In this document: piece by piece, positions 57,109-64,000 of the stretch
How positions within the stretch are numbered: the first letter of the stretch is position 1
Layout of the letters: every line of letters starts with the position of its first letter
Assembly (NCBI RefSeq): GCF_003437535.1
Contig: NZ_QSQT01000001.1
Location: 264,549 to 328,548, forward strand
Origin: Phocaeicola plebeius
GTDB lineage: Bacteria; Bacteroidota; Bacteroidia; Bacteroidales; Bacteroidaceae
Reading direction: 5' to 3'
Length of the DNA: 64,000 nucleotides
Program-made: the position numbers and the translations under genes
The notes under the pieces: model-generated
The model's database searches: none
Seen by the model: only the letters and a program-made list of their open reading frames with translations
What the model was told of the DNA's origin: nothing

Positions 57109-58313
57109 GCTTCCATGATGTTGGCCGGAGCACGTTCGGCCAGCAGTTCTTTTTTCATATAATCCATGTAGGGGGCTACGTGTTGGAAGAACTGATGGTA
57201 TCCCTTGCACAGGTAGTTCAGTCCCGGCTCACCGTCGGCTGTGCGGGCGAAACGGTTTTTCGGGCATTCACCGTTGCAGGCAAAGAGGAACTCACATTCC
57301 TTGCACTGGCGGGGAAGGGAGTCTTGTTTCATTTGTCCGAACTTCATCTGGCGTTCGCTGTACATCATTTCCACCAGTGTCTTTTCATGAATGTTGCCCA
57401 GCTTGTATTCCGGAAATACAAAGTGGTCGCACGAATATACGTCGCCGTTGAATTCCATGACGCCGGCATGTCCGCAAGTCTTGGCCATGGTGCAGACGCC
57501 CGGCTGCGCACCTACCCAGTTGGCCAGGGTAGAGTCGAACAACTGGATGAAGAAATTTCCTACATCCTGGCGTACCCATTCGTCAAACAAGGTGCAGAGG
57601 AAGTTTCCCCATTGTTCCGGTGATACGGAGAAATCGGCTAATTTCTCGTCTTTCTGTAGCGGACTGGCCAGGTGACGGCCGTCGGCATGGGGGCTGATAC
57701 GCTCTACAATCGGGGTAAACTGGATGTAGTGGCAGTCAATTTCCTTGAAGAAATGATAGAAGTCCAGCGGATAGTCTGCGTTGAAGTCATTCACTACGGC
57801 CAGGGCATTCCATTCTACCCCGTGTTTTTTCAGCAAGTGGATGCCTTGCATTACCTTGGTGAACGACGGACGTCCCTGACGGTTCTTGCGGTATTCATCG
57901 TGGAACTCCTGTGGCCCGTCGATGGACACGCCTACCAGCCAGGTGTTCTTTTTGAAGAATTCGCACCACTCATCCGTCAGCAAGGTACCGTTGGTCTGGA
58001 TACAGTTGTCGATGGTACGTCCCCCGGCATATTTCTGTTGTAGTTCCATTACTCGCTTGTAGAAGCTGAGCGGACGCATCAGTGTTTCTCCGCCGTGCCA
58101 GGTAAAGAGTACCTGCGGCATGGTTTGCGAGCCGATGTATTCGCGGATAAATTTCTCTAACAGCTCGTCGCTCATCACGTGCTTGGAGATGTCTTTGTAT
58201 AAATTTGCCTTTTCCAGGTAGTAGCAATAGTCGCAAGCTAAGTTGCAGACTGCCCCTACGGGTTTTGTCATTACGTATAGCGGACGGGCAAAAGGTGCAA
58301 TGGTTTGACTCAT
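57087..58313 (-). CDS. anaerobic sulfatase-maturating enzyme (anSME), radical SAM
   Basis: The start at 58313 gives 408 residues. The N-terminus holds the radical SAM CxxxCxxC in CNLACDYCYYLEK (about 21-33), and the C-terminal SPASM part has CKECEFLFACNGECPKNRF plus an upstream GAQPGVCTMAKTCGHAGVM cluster region, as in anSME proteins with two auxiliary iron-sulfur clusters. They oxidise a Cys or Ser of sulfatases to formylglycine. No sulfatase gene is in the window, so targets must be elsewhere. It is the last gene of a leftward operon after the phosphatase gene, with a 25-bp gap. Confidence 0.93.
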   Translation of the reverse strand: MSQTIAPFARPLYVMTKPVGAVCNLACDYCYYLEKANLYKDISKHVMSDELLEKFIREYIGSQTMPQVLFTWHGGETLMRPLSFYKRVMELQQKYAGGRTIDNCIQTNGTLLTDEWCEFFKKNTWLVGVSIDGPQEFHDEYRKNRQGRPSFTKVMQGIHLLKKHGVEWNALAVVNDFNADYPLDFYHFFKEIDCHYIQFTPIVERISPHADGRHLASPLQKDEKLADFSVSPEQWGNFLCTLFDEWVRQDVGNFFIQLFDSTLANWVGAQPGVCTMAKTCGHAGVMEFNGDVYSCDHFVFPEYKLGNIHEKTLVEMMYSERQMKFGQMKQDSLPRQCKECEFLFACNGECPKNRFARTADGEPGLNYLCKGYHQFFQHVAPYMDYMKKELLAERAPANIMEAIKKGEL

Positions 58314-58338
58314 GGTATTGGGTTTAATAAGTTTCAAG

Positions 58339-58818
58339 TTATTTCTTTTCGTCGGACAGATGCGCCAATAGTCCTTCACACGCATCCTCCAGTATGTCGA
58401 GCACATTTTCGAAGCCTTGAGCGCCACCATAATAGGGGTCAGGCACATAGTCGATTACCTTGGTACGGCAGAAATCAGTCATGCGGTGAATCTTCTGTTC
58501 GCTTTCCACGTCGGGCGCTTTGTCGCGCAGGGCATCGATATTGCGGTCGTCCATACCTAAAATCCAGTCGAAGTGATAGAAATCTTCCGTGCGTACCGGA
58601 CGCGAGCGGTGGGTCAGCTGGTAGCCTCTGCGGCTGGCGTGAGCCCGCATACGTTCATCGGGCAGTTCTCCTTCATGGAAACCGCTGATGCCTGCGGAAT
58701 CAATTTCAAACTCTTTTTCTCTTCCTGCCCGGCGCACCAGCGTACGCATGATTTCTTCGGCAGAAGAGGAGCGGCAGATGTTGCCGAGGCAGACGAATAA
58801 TATTCTTTGTTTCATCAT
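58339..58818 (-). CDS. low-molecular-weight protein tyrosine phosphatase
   Basis: A 159-residue phosphatase with the P-loop VCLGNICRS (about 9-17, Cys nucleophile and Arg) and the general-acid Asp in VPDPYYGG. It removes phosphate from phosphotyrosine, often in capsule or exopolysaccharide control. The start ATG at 58818 overlaps the PHP gene stop in ATGA; ATG 58815 directly follows and is an alternative. It is part of a four-gene leftward operon from priA to anSME. Confidence 0.93.
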   Translation of the reverse strand: MMKQRILFVCLGNICRSSSAEEIMRTLVRRAGREKEFEIDSAGISGFHEGELPDERMRAHASRRGYQLTHRSRPVRTEDFYHFDWILGMDDRNIDALRDKAPDVESEQKIHRMTDFCRTKVIDYVPDPYYGGAQGFENVLDILEDACEGLLAHLSDEKK

Positions 58819-59531
58819 TTATCAAGGTGTAAATACTGTTTAAAACGTGCTACATCCGTATTCAGGATGAGGCTTTCGGGAAACTCGGTTTCCTTGACCA
58901 GCTCCAGGGCATGGTCGTAAGTCGCAATGTCGAATGAGATGTGTGCATCACTTCCCAGGATGACGGGCACCTCATATTGCTTGCAGAGACGGAGTATCTC
59001 TAAGTTGTTGGGCCGTGCCTCCACTTTGTTGCGGCAAGGCTTCAAGGAGCTGTTGTTGATTTCCAACAGGGTGTGATGGGCTTTTGCAGCCTGCACAATC
59101 GGTTCAAAAAGCAGTTTGGCCGTACCGTCACCCGGGTGGCTGATGATGTGCGTGTAAGGGTTTTCGATGGCTTTTATCATCCCTTGTGTATTTTCTTCGG
59201 GAGTTCCCGGCGTGTAGCACAGGGAATGAATACCTGCGATTCGCAAATCCAGCAAGCTCATGTGAAATTCATCCAGATCAAGTGTGCCTTGTGTATCAAG
59301 GATATTGATTTCCGCCCCAAGCAGGAGCTCGATACCGTACATCTGCCGCGGTACCACGTGCAGGTTGCGGAAGTAAATCAGGTGACAGCTTCCGGGAATT
59401 CCCGGTGTATGTTCCGTGATGCCGAGCAACTTCAGGCCTCTGTCGGCAGCTGCCCGTGCCATTTCCTGCAGACTACTGAAAGCATGTCCGCTGGCAATGG
59501 TGTGCGTATGTACATCTAATTCTATCTTCAT
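58815..59531 (-). CDS. PHP-domain phosphoesterase (YcdX-like)
   Basis: A 238-residue PHP hydrolase with metal-binding motifs DVHTHTIASGHAFSSL, GITEHTPG, GIHSLCYTPG, ISHPGDG and a late SDAH. These histidines and aspartates form the trinuclear zinc site of YcdX-type phosphatases. The substrate is unknown. It lies 11 bp after the priA stop and overlaps the tyrosine phosphatase gene, so the genes are coupled. Confidence 0.92.
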   Translation of the reverse strand: MKIELDVHTHTIASGHAFSSLQEMARAAADRGLKLLGITEHTPGIPGSCHLIYFRNLHVVPRQMYGIELLLGAEINILDTQGTLDLDEFHMSLLDLRIAGIHSLCYTPGTPEENTQGMIKAIENPYTHIISHPGDGTAKLLFEPIVQAAKAHHTLLEINNSSLKPCRNKVEARPNNLEILRLCKQYEVPVILGSDAHISFDIATYDHALELVKETEFPESLILNTDVARFKQYLHLDK

Positions 59532-59542
59532 GTGTATAGGGT

Positions 59543-62005
59543 TTAGGTAGGGTCTACATCATAATATACCATCAGTGAGCGGAAGCGCTCATCTTCTATG
59601 AGGGTGCGTTGTACCTGCGTCAGGTAGCGGCGTACCTTGCTCATGGAAGCTTCCTGCTCTATCTTGATGACAATCTTCCGGATGAAAAGCGATTGTATCC
59701 GTGCCACGGGTGGTTTGTCCGGACCTAATATCCGTTCGCCCATGCCTTGTCGCAGGTGAGCGGCCATCAGGTCGGCTGCCTGATTCAGGATGTCCTCCTT
59801 ACGGTGCTTCAAATATACATAAATCAGCCGGTAGAAGGGAGGGTATTTGAACAGGCTACGTTCTTCCATCTGCTCCTGATACAAACGGGCATAATCGTTG
59901 GCCATAATCTGATGAATGAGCGGATTCTCCGGCGACTTCGTCTGAAGCACCACCAGTCCCTGCTTGTTCTTTCGTCCGGCTCTTCCGGCCACTTGTGCCA
60001 TGAGCTGGAACGCCCGTTCGTACGAGCGGAAATCAGGATAATTCATCATCGAGTCGGCATTCAGGATACCTACCACGCTTACCCGGTCGAAGTCCAGTCC
60101 TTTGGAAATCATCTGCGTGCCAATCAGAATATCCGTCTTCCCCTCTTCAAAGTCGTTGATGATACGCTCATAGGCCGTGCGGGTACGGGTGGTATCCAAG
60201 TCCATTCGGGCCACTTTGGCTTCCGGAAAAATCTGCTTGATGTCGTCTTCAATCTTTTCCGTGCCGAATCCGCGGTTCATAAGTTCCACTCCTCCACAAG
60301 CCGGACAAGCTGTAGGCACGGCATAGGTATAGCCGCAATAGTGACACGTCAGCTGATGAAGCCCTTTGTGATAGGTCAGACTCACATCGCAGTTCTTGCA
60401 GCGCGGTACCCATCCGCAGGTGCGGCATTCAATCATCGGAGCAAAACCCCGTCGGTTCTGGAACAAGATGACCTGTTCCTTCTGCTCCAGTGCTTCCCGT
60501 ATTTTCTGTAGTAAAAGTGGAGAGAACTGTGCCGTCATCCGTTTCTTACGGGCCAGTTCCTTGATGTCCACTAACTCAATGTGTGGCAACTGAATCTGCT
60601 GATGGCGTTCGGTCAGTTCCACCAGACCATATTTCCCGTTTCGGGCATGGTAATAACTCTCCAGGCTGGGAGTGGCTGTACCTAACAGGGTTTTGGCCCC
60701 ATACATGGAAGCCAGCATGATAGCGGCATTCCGTGCATGATAGCGTGGAGCAGGGTCCTGCTGCTTGTAGCTCGTTTCATGTTCCTCGTCCACGATGACC
60801 AGTCCCAGTCGCCGGAACGGAAGGAATACCGAGGAACGGACTCCCAATATCACGTCGTAACCTTGTTCAGTCAGTTGTTTTTGCCAGATTTCCACCCGTT
60901 CCGCATCCGGAAACTTGGAGTGATATACTCCTAAGCGTTTGCCGAATACCCTTCGTAACCGTTCGGTAATCTGGGTCGTTAGGGCAATTTCCGGAAGAAG
61001 ATAGAGCACCTGCTTGCCAGCTTTCAGCACTTCTTCTATCAGATGGATATAGATTTCCGTCTTTCCGCTGGCCGTCACGCCGTGGAGCAGGCATACGTTC
61101 TTGGTCTGGAAGGAAGTCAGGATTTCATAAAACGCCCGTTGCTGTGCGGGGCTCAGGGTGTGTAGCGGAACTGTTTCCGCATGGTCTCCCGTAAGTCGGC
61201 CAATCTCATGCAGGTACGTCTCCAGTATTTGTTTGTCTACTAAGTTCTTGAAGACGGATTGCGCCTGTCCGGAGGCATCGAGCAGATCCTTCTTGCTGAC
61301 TTCCCGGATATTTTTCCCTTCGGCATTCCATCCCGACAATTCAAGGTATTTCATCAGGATGGCTTGTTGCTTGGGGGCCCGTGCCAGTAAATCAAACTGA
61401 ATGTGCAGGTGATGTTCGTTCTGCAACGCTTCTGTCAGTCGGACCCGTACTTCCGTACGCGGTTTATAGCTTCGTTTGATTTCTTCCTTGATGCAGATAG
61501 CCTCTTTCTCCAGCAGCGATTTGATGACCGGCAACAAATTCTTCATGCCGCTGGCCTTCTCCAGTTGGGTGACACATTGCTCCGGGTCCGCACTGAGCAA
61601 GTCCAGAATACGCTGCTCCCGAGGAGGGAGCGGTTCCGAGGCTACAAAGTCCGGATTGTATTCCACCAGTGTTTCGCTTTCCAGTTTCATACCCGAAGGA
61701 AGGGCTGCCTTGTACACGTCTCCCAACGTGCAGAGGTAATAGTCGGCCAGCCATTTCCAGAAAGAAAACTGCTGTCCTAACAAAACCGGACGTGAATCGA
61801 GCACTTCCGAGATGTCTTTGGTTTCATACGCCTCCGGAGCCGTTTCGTGTACCTTGGTGACAATGCCCGTATAAAATTTTTTAGGACCGAAAGGCACAAT
61901 GATCCGGCAGCCAGGCTGTATGCTTGCTTCCATACCTTCCGGAAGCAAATACGTGTACTGGCTGGCAATAGGCAGGGGTATTATGACATCCACGAATTTT
62001 TTCAT
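59543..62005 (-). CDS. priA: primosomal replication helicase PriA
   Basis: An 820-residue helicase with DNA-binding N-terminus (about 1-110), Walker A GVTASGKTEIY, DEAH box VIVDEEHETSYKQ, GTATPSLESY, and the zinc-binding insert with eight cysteines (CRTCGWVPRCKNCDVSL ... CHYCGYTYAVPTACPACGG). The C-terminal helicase lobe has GTQMISKGLDFDRVSVVGILNAD and QVAGRAGR. It restarts stalled replication forks. It is the first gene of the operon with the PHP, phosphatase and anSME genes. A -7 box (TAACTTTG, minus strand) at 62010-62017 ends 4 nt before the ATG. Confidence 0.96.
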   Translation of the reverse strand: MKKFVDVIIPLPIASQYTYLLPEGMEASIQPGCRIIVPFGPKKFYTGIVTKVHETAPEAYETKDISEVLDSRPVLLGQQFSFWKWLADYYLCTLGDVYKAALPSGMKLESETLVEYNPDFVASEPLPPREQRILDLLSADPEQCVTQLEKASGMKNLLPVIKSLLEKEAICIKEEIKRSYKPRTEVRVRLTEALQNEHHLHIQFDLLARAPKQQAILMKYLELSGWNAEGKNIREVSKKDLLDASGQAQSVFKNLVDKQILETYLHEIGRLTGDHAETVPLHTLSPAQQRAFYEILTSFQTKNVCLLHGVTASGKTEIYIHLIEEVLKAGKQVLYLLPEIALTTQITERLRRVFGKRLGVYHSKFPDAERVEIWQKQLTEQGYDVILGVRSSVFLPFRRLGLVIVDEEHETSYKQQDPAPRYHARNAAIMLASMYGAKTLLGTATPSLESYYHARNGKYGLVELTERHQQIQLPHIELVDIKELARKKRMTAQFSPLLLQKIREALEQKEQVILFQNRRGFAPMIECRTCGWVPRCKNCDVSLTYHKGLHQLTCHYCGYTYAVPTACPACGGVELMNRGFGTEKIEDDIKQIFPEAKVARMDLDTTRTRTAYERIINDFEEGKTDILIGTQMISKGLDFDRVSVVGILNADSMMNYPDFRSYERAFQLMAQVAGRAGRKNKQGLVVLQTKSPENPLIHQIMANDYARLYQEQMEERSLFKYPPFYRLIYVYLKHRKEDILNQAADLMAAHLRQGMGERILGPDKPPVARIQSLFIRKIVIKIEQEASMSKVRRYLTQVQRTLIEDERFRSLMVYYDVDPT

Positions 62006-62009
62006 ATTG

Positions 62010-62017
62010 CAAAGTTA
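62010..62017 (-). promoter_or_regulatory. -7 box close to the priA start codon
   Basis: On the minus strand TAACTTTG ends 4 nt before the priA ATG, so transcription would begin at or next to the start codon. The arrangement is almost the same as at prmC. Confidence 0.45.
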
Positions 62018-62059
62018 CAAAAAGCCCCTCACATAGCTGGTTCCCTCCTGAAACTTTTA

Positions 62060-62067
62060 TAGATTTG
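62060..62067 (+). promoter_or_regulatory. -7 box of the Gfo/Idh/MocA gene
   Basis: TAGATTTG at 62060-62067 matches TAnnTTTG, 30 nt before the start codon at 62097. The -33 element is only partial. Confidence 0.5.
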
Positions 62068-62096
62068 TACCTGCTGTTTTTAATCTTTAATTCAAA

Positions 62097-63080
62097 ATGA
62101 AAATTTACAATATTGGAATCATCGGATGTGGTAGCATTGCGGCAAAAATGGCGGCTACGCTTGGAGGAATGAAAGGGGTGAAACGCTATGCCGTGGCTTC
62201 GCGCACGGTAGAGAAGGCAAAGGCTTTTGCCGAGAAATGGCAGTTTGCGAAGGCTTACGGAAGTTATGAAGAACTGGCTTCCGATGCGGAAGTGGATTTG
62301 ATTTATATTGCCACTCCTCATGCCATGCACTATGACAATGCCCGTTTGTGTATTGAGAAGGGCAAGCCGGTGCTGTGTGAGAAGGCCTTTACGGCCAATG
62401 CCCGTCAGGCAGCCGACCTGCTGAAACTGGCTGAAGAGAAGAAAGTATTTCTGACTGAAGCTATCTGGACCCGTTACATGCCGCTTTCGTTGAAGATTCG
62501 TGAGTTATTAGAAGAAGGAGTGATAGGCACGCCCCATATTTTATCGGCTAATTTAGGATATGTAATTGATCGGAAGGAACGTATCTTGCGTCCGGAACTG
62601 GCGGGAGGCGCTTTGCTCGATTTGGGCGTGTACCTGCTCAACTTTGCTGCCATGTATTTCGGAAAGGAAGTAGCTTCCGTGCATTCCGTTTGTCAGAAAA
62701 CAGATACGGGAGTGGATGCACAGGAAAATATTACATTGTTGTTTAAGGATGGCAAGATGGCTGCCTTACAGGCAAGCATTCATGCCGCTACCGACCGTAT
62801 GGGAATCATTTCAGGTGATAAAGGCCATTTGATAGTGGAAAACATCAATAATCCGCAATCGGTCAAAGTGCTGGATACGAATTATCAGACTGTAGCCGTG
62901 TACGATGCCCCGCAACAGATTACAGGCTATGAGTATCAGGTGTACGCTTCACTGGAAGCAATTGAAAAAGGCTGGCTGGAATCGCCTTACATGCCGCATG
63001 CCGAGTCACTTCGTATCATGCAGCAGATGGATGCCCTTCGCCGGGAATGGGGAGTGGTGTATCCTTGTGATAACGAATAA
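62097..63080 (+). CDS. Gfo/Idh/MocA family oxidoreductase
   Basis: A 327-residue NAD(P)-dependent dehydrogenase. The Rossmann domain (about 1-125) has GIIGCGSIAAKMAATLGG, VDLIYIATPHAMHYDNARLCIEKGKPVLCEKAF in two parts, with the EKP-like Lys as CEKAF. The C-terminal alpha/beta domain follows (GGALLDLGVYLLNFAAMYFG). Family members oxidise sugars or trans-dihydrodiols; the substrate here is not predictable. It has no signal peptide. It is divergent from priA and ends at the terminator at 63102-63150. Confidence 0.93.
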   Translation: MKIYNIGIIGCGSIAAKMAATLGGMKGVKRYAVASRTVEKAKAFAEKWQFAKAYGSYEELASDAEVDLIYIATPHAMHYDNARLCIEKGKPVLCEKAFTANARQAADLLKLAEEKKVFLTEAIWTRYMPLSLKIRELLEEGVIGTPHILSANLGYVIDRKERILRPELAGGALLDLGVYLLNFAAMYFGKEVASVHSVCQKTDTGVDAQENITLLFKDGKMAALQASIHAATDRMGIISGDKGHLIVENINNPQSVKVLDTNYQTVAVYDAPQQITGYEYQVYASLEAIEKGWLESPYMPHAESLRIMQQMDALRREWGVVYPCDNE

Positions 63081-63101
63081 ACGGTCTGTATGATAAAAAG
63101 G

Positions 63102-63150
63102 AAACCTCCTTTCAAGTGAATATCCAATATCACCTGAGAGGAGGTTTTTT
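63102..63150 (+). terminator. intrinsic terminator after the Gfo/Idh/MocA gene
   Basis: AAACCTCCT-type arm 63102-63119 pairs with 63130-63147 with two imperfect positions and is followed by a run of T. It lies between converging genes. Confidence 0.85.
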
Positions 63151-63174
63151 TAATATGTTTTTCTATGTGTGTCT

Positions 63175-63759
63175 TTAGAATAGATAAGCAACAGAAACCT
63201 GCCATGTGTTCTGTTTGAAACCGATAGTAGTTAAATCATCCGGGTCGCCACTATGTATTTTTCCATTGTCTTTTAATGCAAAGTTATAGTTGGCTCCTAC
63301 CTGCAAATGGCCAAGAAGTTTCAAGCCGGCACCGACATTGAAGCTGGTCGTGTTTTTCTTGAATTCACATACATTGTTAAACCAGCGGTCGCCTACATTA
63401 AATCCGAACTGAGGACCTACAGCTACGTATGCGCCAATCAGACTGCTGAATCCGACAGTCCATCTCAGATTGATAGGAATTTCTATACTTTTCTTGGTTG
63501 ACGTTCCTTCTTCAGAATCTACGCCAAATTGGTTATACATTGCAGAGGCGTCGATACCTAATCCTAAAAGTGGCAGGGTGAATTCTGCTGTCGGACCGAT
63601 AAAGAAGCCGGTTCTGTTGTCTGACTTGAATGTTTCTTCAGAAAGATGTAGTTTGGAAACATTCAAACCACCTTTTACTCCAAATTTTATTTGGGCTTGC
63701 GCCGGAATGGCAAGTGCCAGACAGGCAATTACCATCAGTGTAGAGAATAATTTCTTCAT
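63175..63759 (-). CDS. small outer-membrane beta-barrel protein (porin family, PF13568-like)
   Basis: A 194-residue protein with signal peptide (LMVIACLALAIPAQAQ), then FGVKGGLNVSKLHLSEE, the opening typical of the outer-membrane beta-barrel family, and alternating strands ending in WQVSVAYLF with an aromatic C-terminal residue. It probably forms an 8-stranded barrel. Function unknown. A minus-strand -7 box (TAACTTTG) is at 63785-63792. Confidence 0.9.
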   Translation of the reverse strand: MKKLFSTLMVIACLALAIPAQAQIKFGVKGGLNVSKLHLSEETFKSDNRTGFFIGPTAEFTLPLLGLGIDASAMYNQFGVDSEEGTSTKKSIEIPINLRWTVGFSSLIGAYVAVGPQFGFNVGDRWFNNVCEFKKNTTSFNVGAGLKLLGHLQVGANYNFALKDNGKIHSGDPDDLTTIGFKQNTWQVSVAYLF

Positions 63760-63989
63760 ATATTACTTCGTTTAGAGGTTTTTACAAAGTTAGATATTAA
63801 TTGGAAATAAAAAAGAGGATGCTGAAGAAATGTGCATGTGAGAGTGAATTAATTACGAAACAACTTCGTGCTTTTGTCTTGTTGTTTGGCTATAACTGAA
63901 TTTACTCTCTACTTTTTTAATAGGCTTGTTACTGAAAAAGCTCACATGGGGTCAACGTAATAATCTGAGGGGTAAATCCGATAAATTTA

Positions 63990-63997
63990 TATCTTTG
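63990..63997 (+). promoter_or_regulatory. -7 box of a gene beyond the right edge
   Basis: TATCTTTG at 63990-63997 is a full -7 match pointing rightward. The gene it would serve lies outside the window. Apart from this and the -7 box at 63785-63792, nothing is recognised between 63760 and 64000. Confidence 0.4.
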
Positions 63998-64000
63998 CCG

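Noticed and set aside
59747..60511. 254-codon plus-strand ORF inside priA
   Set aside because: Shadow of the priA helicase domain, which is clearly the real gene.

Overview
This is a chromosomal segment of a Bacteroidales bacterium, most likely a gut Bacteroides or Phocaeicola type. The grounds are paired SusC/SusD outer-membrane systems, a hybrid two-component system, a SusR-type regulator, many lipobox signal peptides, and promoters of the Bacteroides form (TTTG, about 20 bases, TAnnTTTG) without Shine-Dalgarno sequences. No phage, plasmid, transposase, integrase or CRISPR gene is visible.

Layout. Positions 1-4749: a partial class I glutamine amidotransferase, an orphan five-bladed-propeller glycoside hydrolase, and a phosphate butyryltransferase/butyrate kinase pair. 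Positions 5290-20050: a beta-1,4-galactan/type I arabinogalactan utilization locus with a hybrid sensor-regulator, SusC, SusD, a surface glycan-binding lipoprotein, a lipoprotein GH53 galactanase, a GH2 beta-galactosidase and a second, non-lipidated GH53. A 21-bp-spaced direct repeat just upstream of the susC promoter is a likely binding site for the hybrid regulator. Positions 20576-35222: an AT-richer dextran utilization locus with a SusR-like regulator, SusC, SusD, SusE-like protein, GH66 dextranase, GH97 and GH31. It is bracketed by an intact DUF4491 gene (35332-35649) and a 164-bp copy of that gene's 3' end (20226-20389), the footprint of an insertion.

Positions 35332-47605 hold core genes: DUF4491, an Lrp/AsnC regulator, a NUDIX hydrolase, a large TPR protein with an outer-membrane barrel partner, ribD, prmC-recX-comF, pyrE, an SRPBCC protein, argH and tRNAs Gly(GCC) and Leu(UAA). 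Positions 47721-53393: a poorly understood module of an outer-membrane barrel protein and a GLPGLI-family protein, divergent from a histidine kinase/response regulator pair. Positions 53641-63759: a DnaJ/CbpA-type chaperone, Hsp20, OxyR divergent from a DUF2892 membrane protein plus thioredoxin, then a leftward priA - PHP phosphatase - low-molecular-weight phosphatase - anaerobic sulfatase-maturating enzyme operon, a Gfo/Idh/MocA oxidoreductase and a small outer-membrane barrel.

The best candidates for new biology are non-coding: two intergenic arrays of short palindromes with strict helical phasing (CACAGTG every 21 bp at 4853-4946; AGTACT at alternating 14/8-bp spacing, period 22 bp, at 53505-53590), a 13-bp inverted repeat between oxyR and the thioredoxin operon, the regulator direct repeat, and the DUF4491-flanked dextran island. 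The GLPGLI module is the best protein-level candidate. Promoters, operators and family assignments come from reading the sequence and family knowledge only; no search was run.
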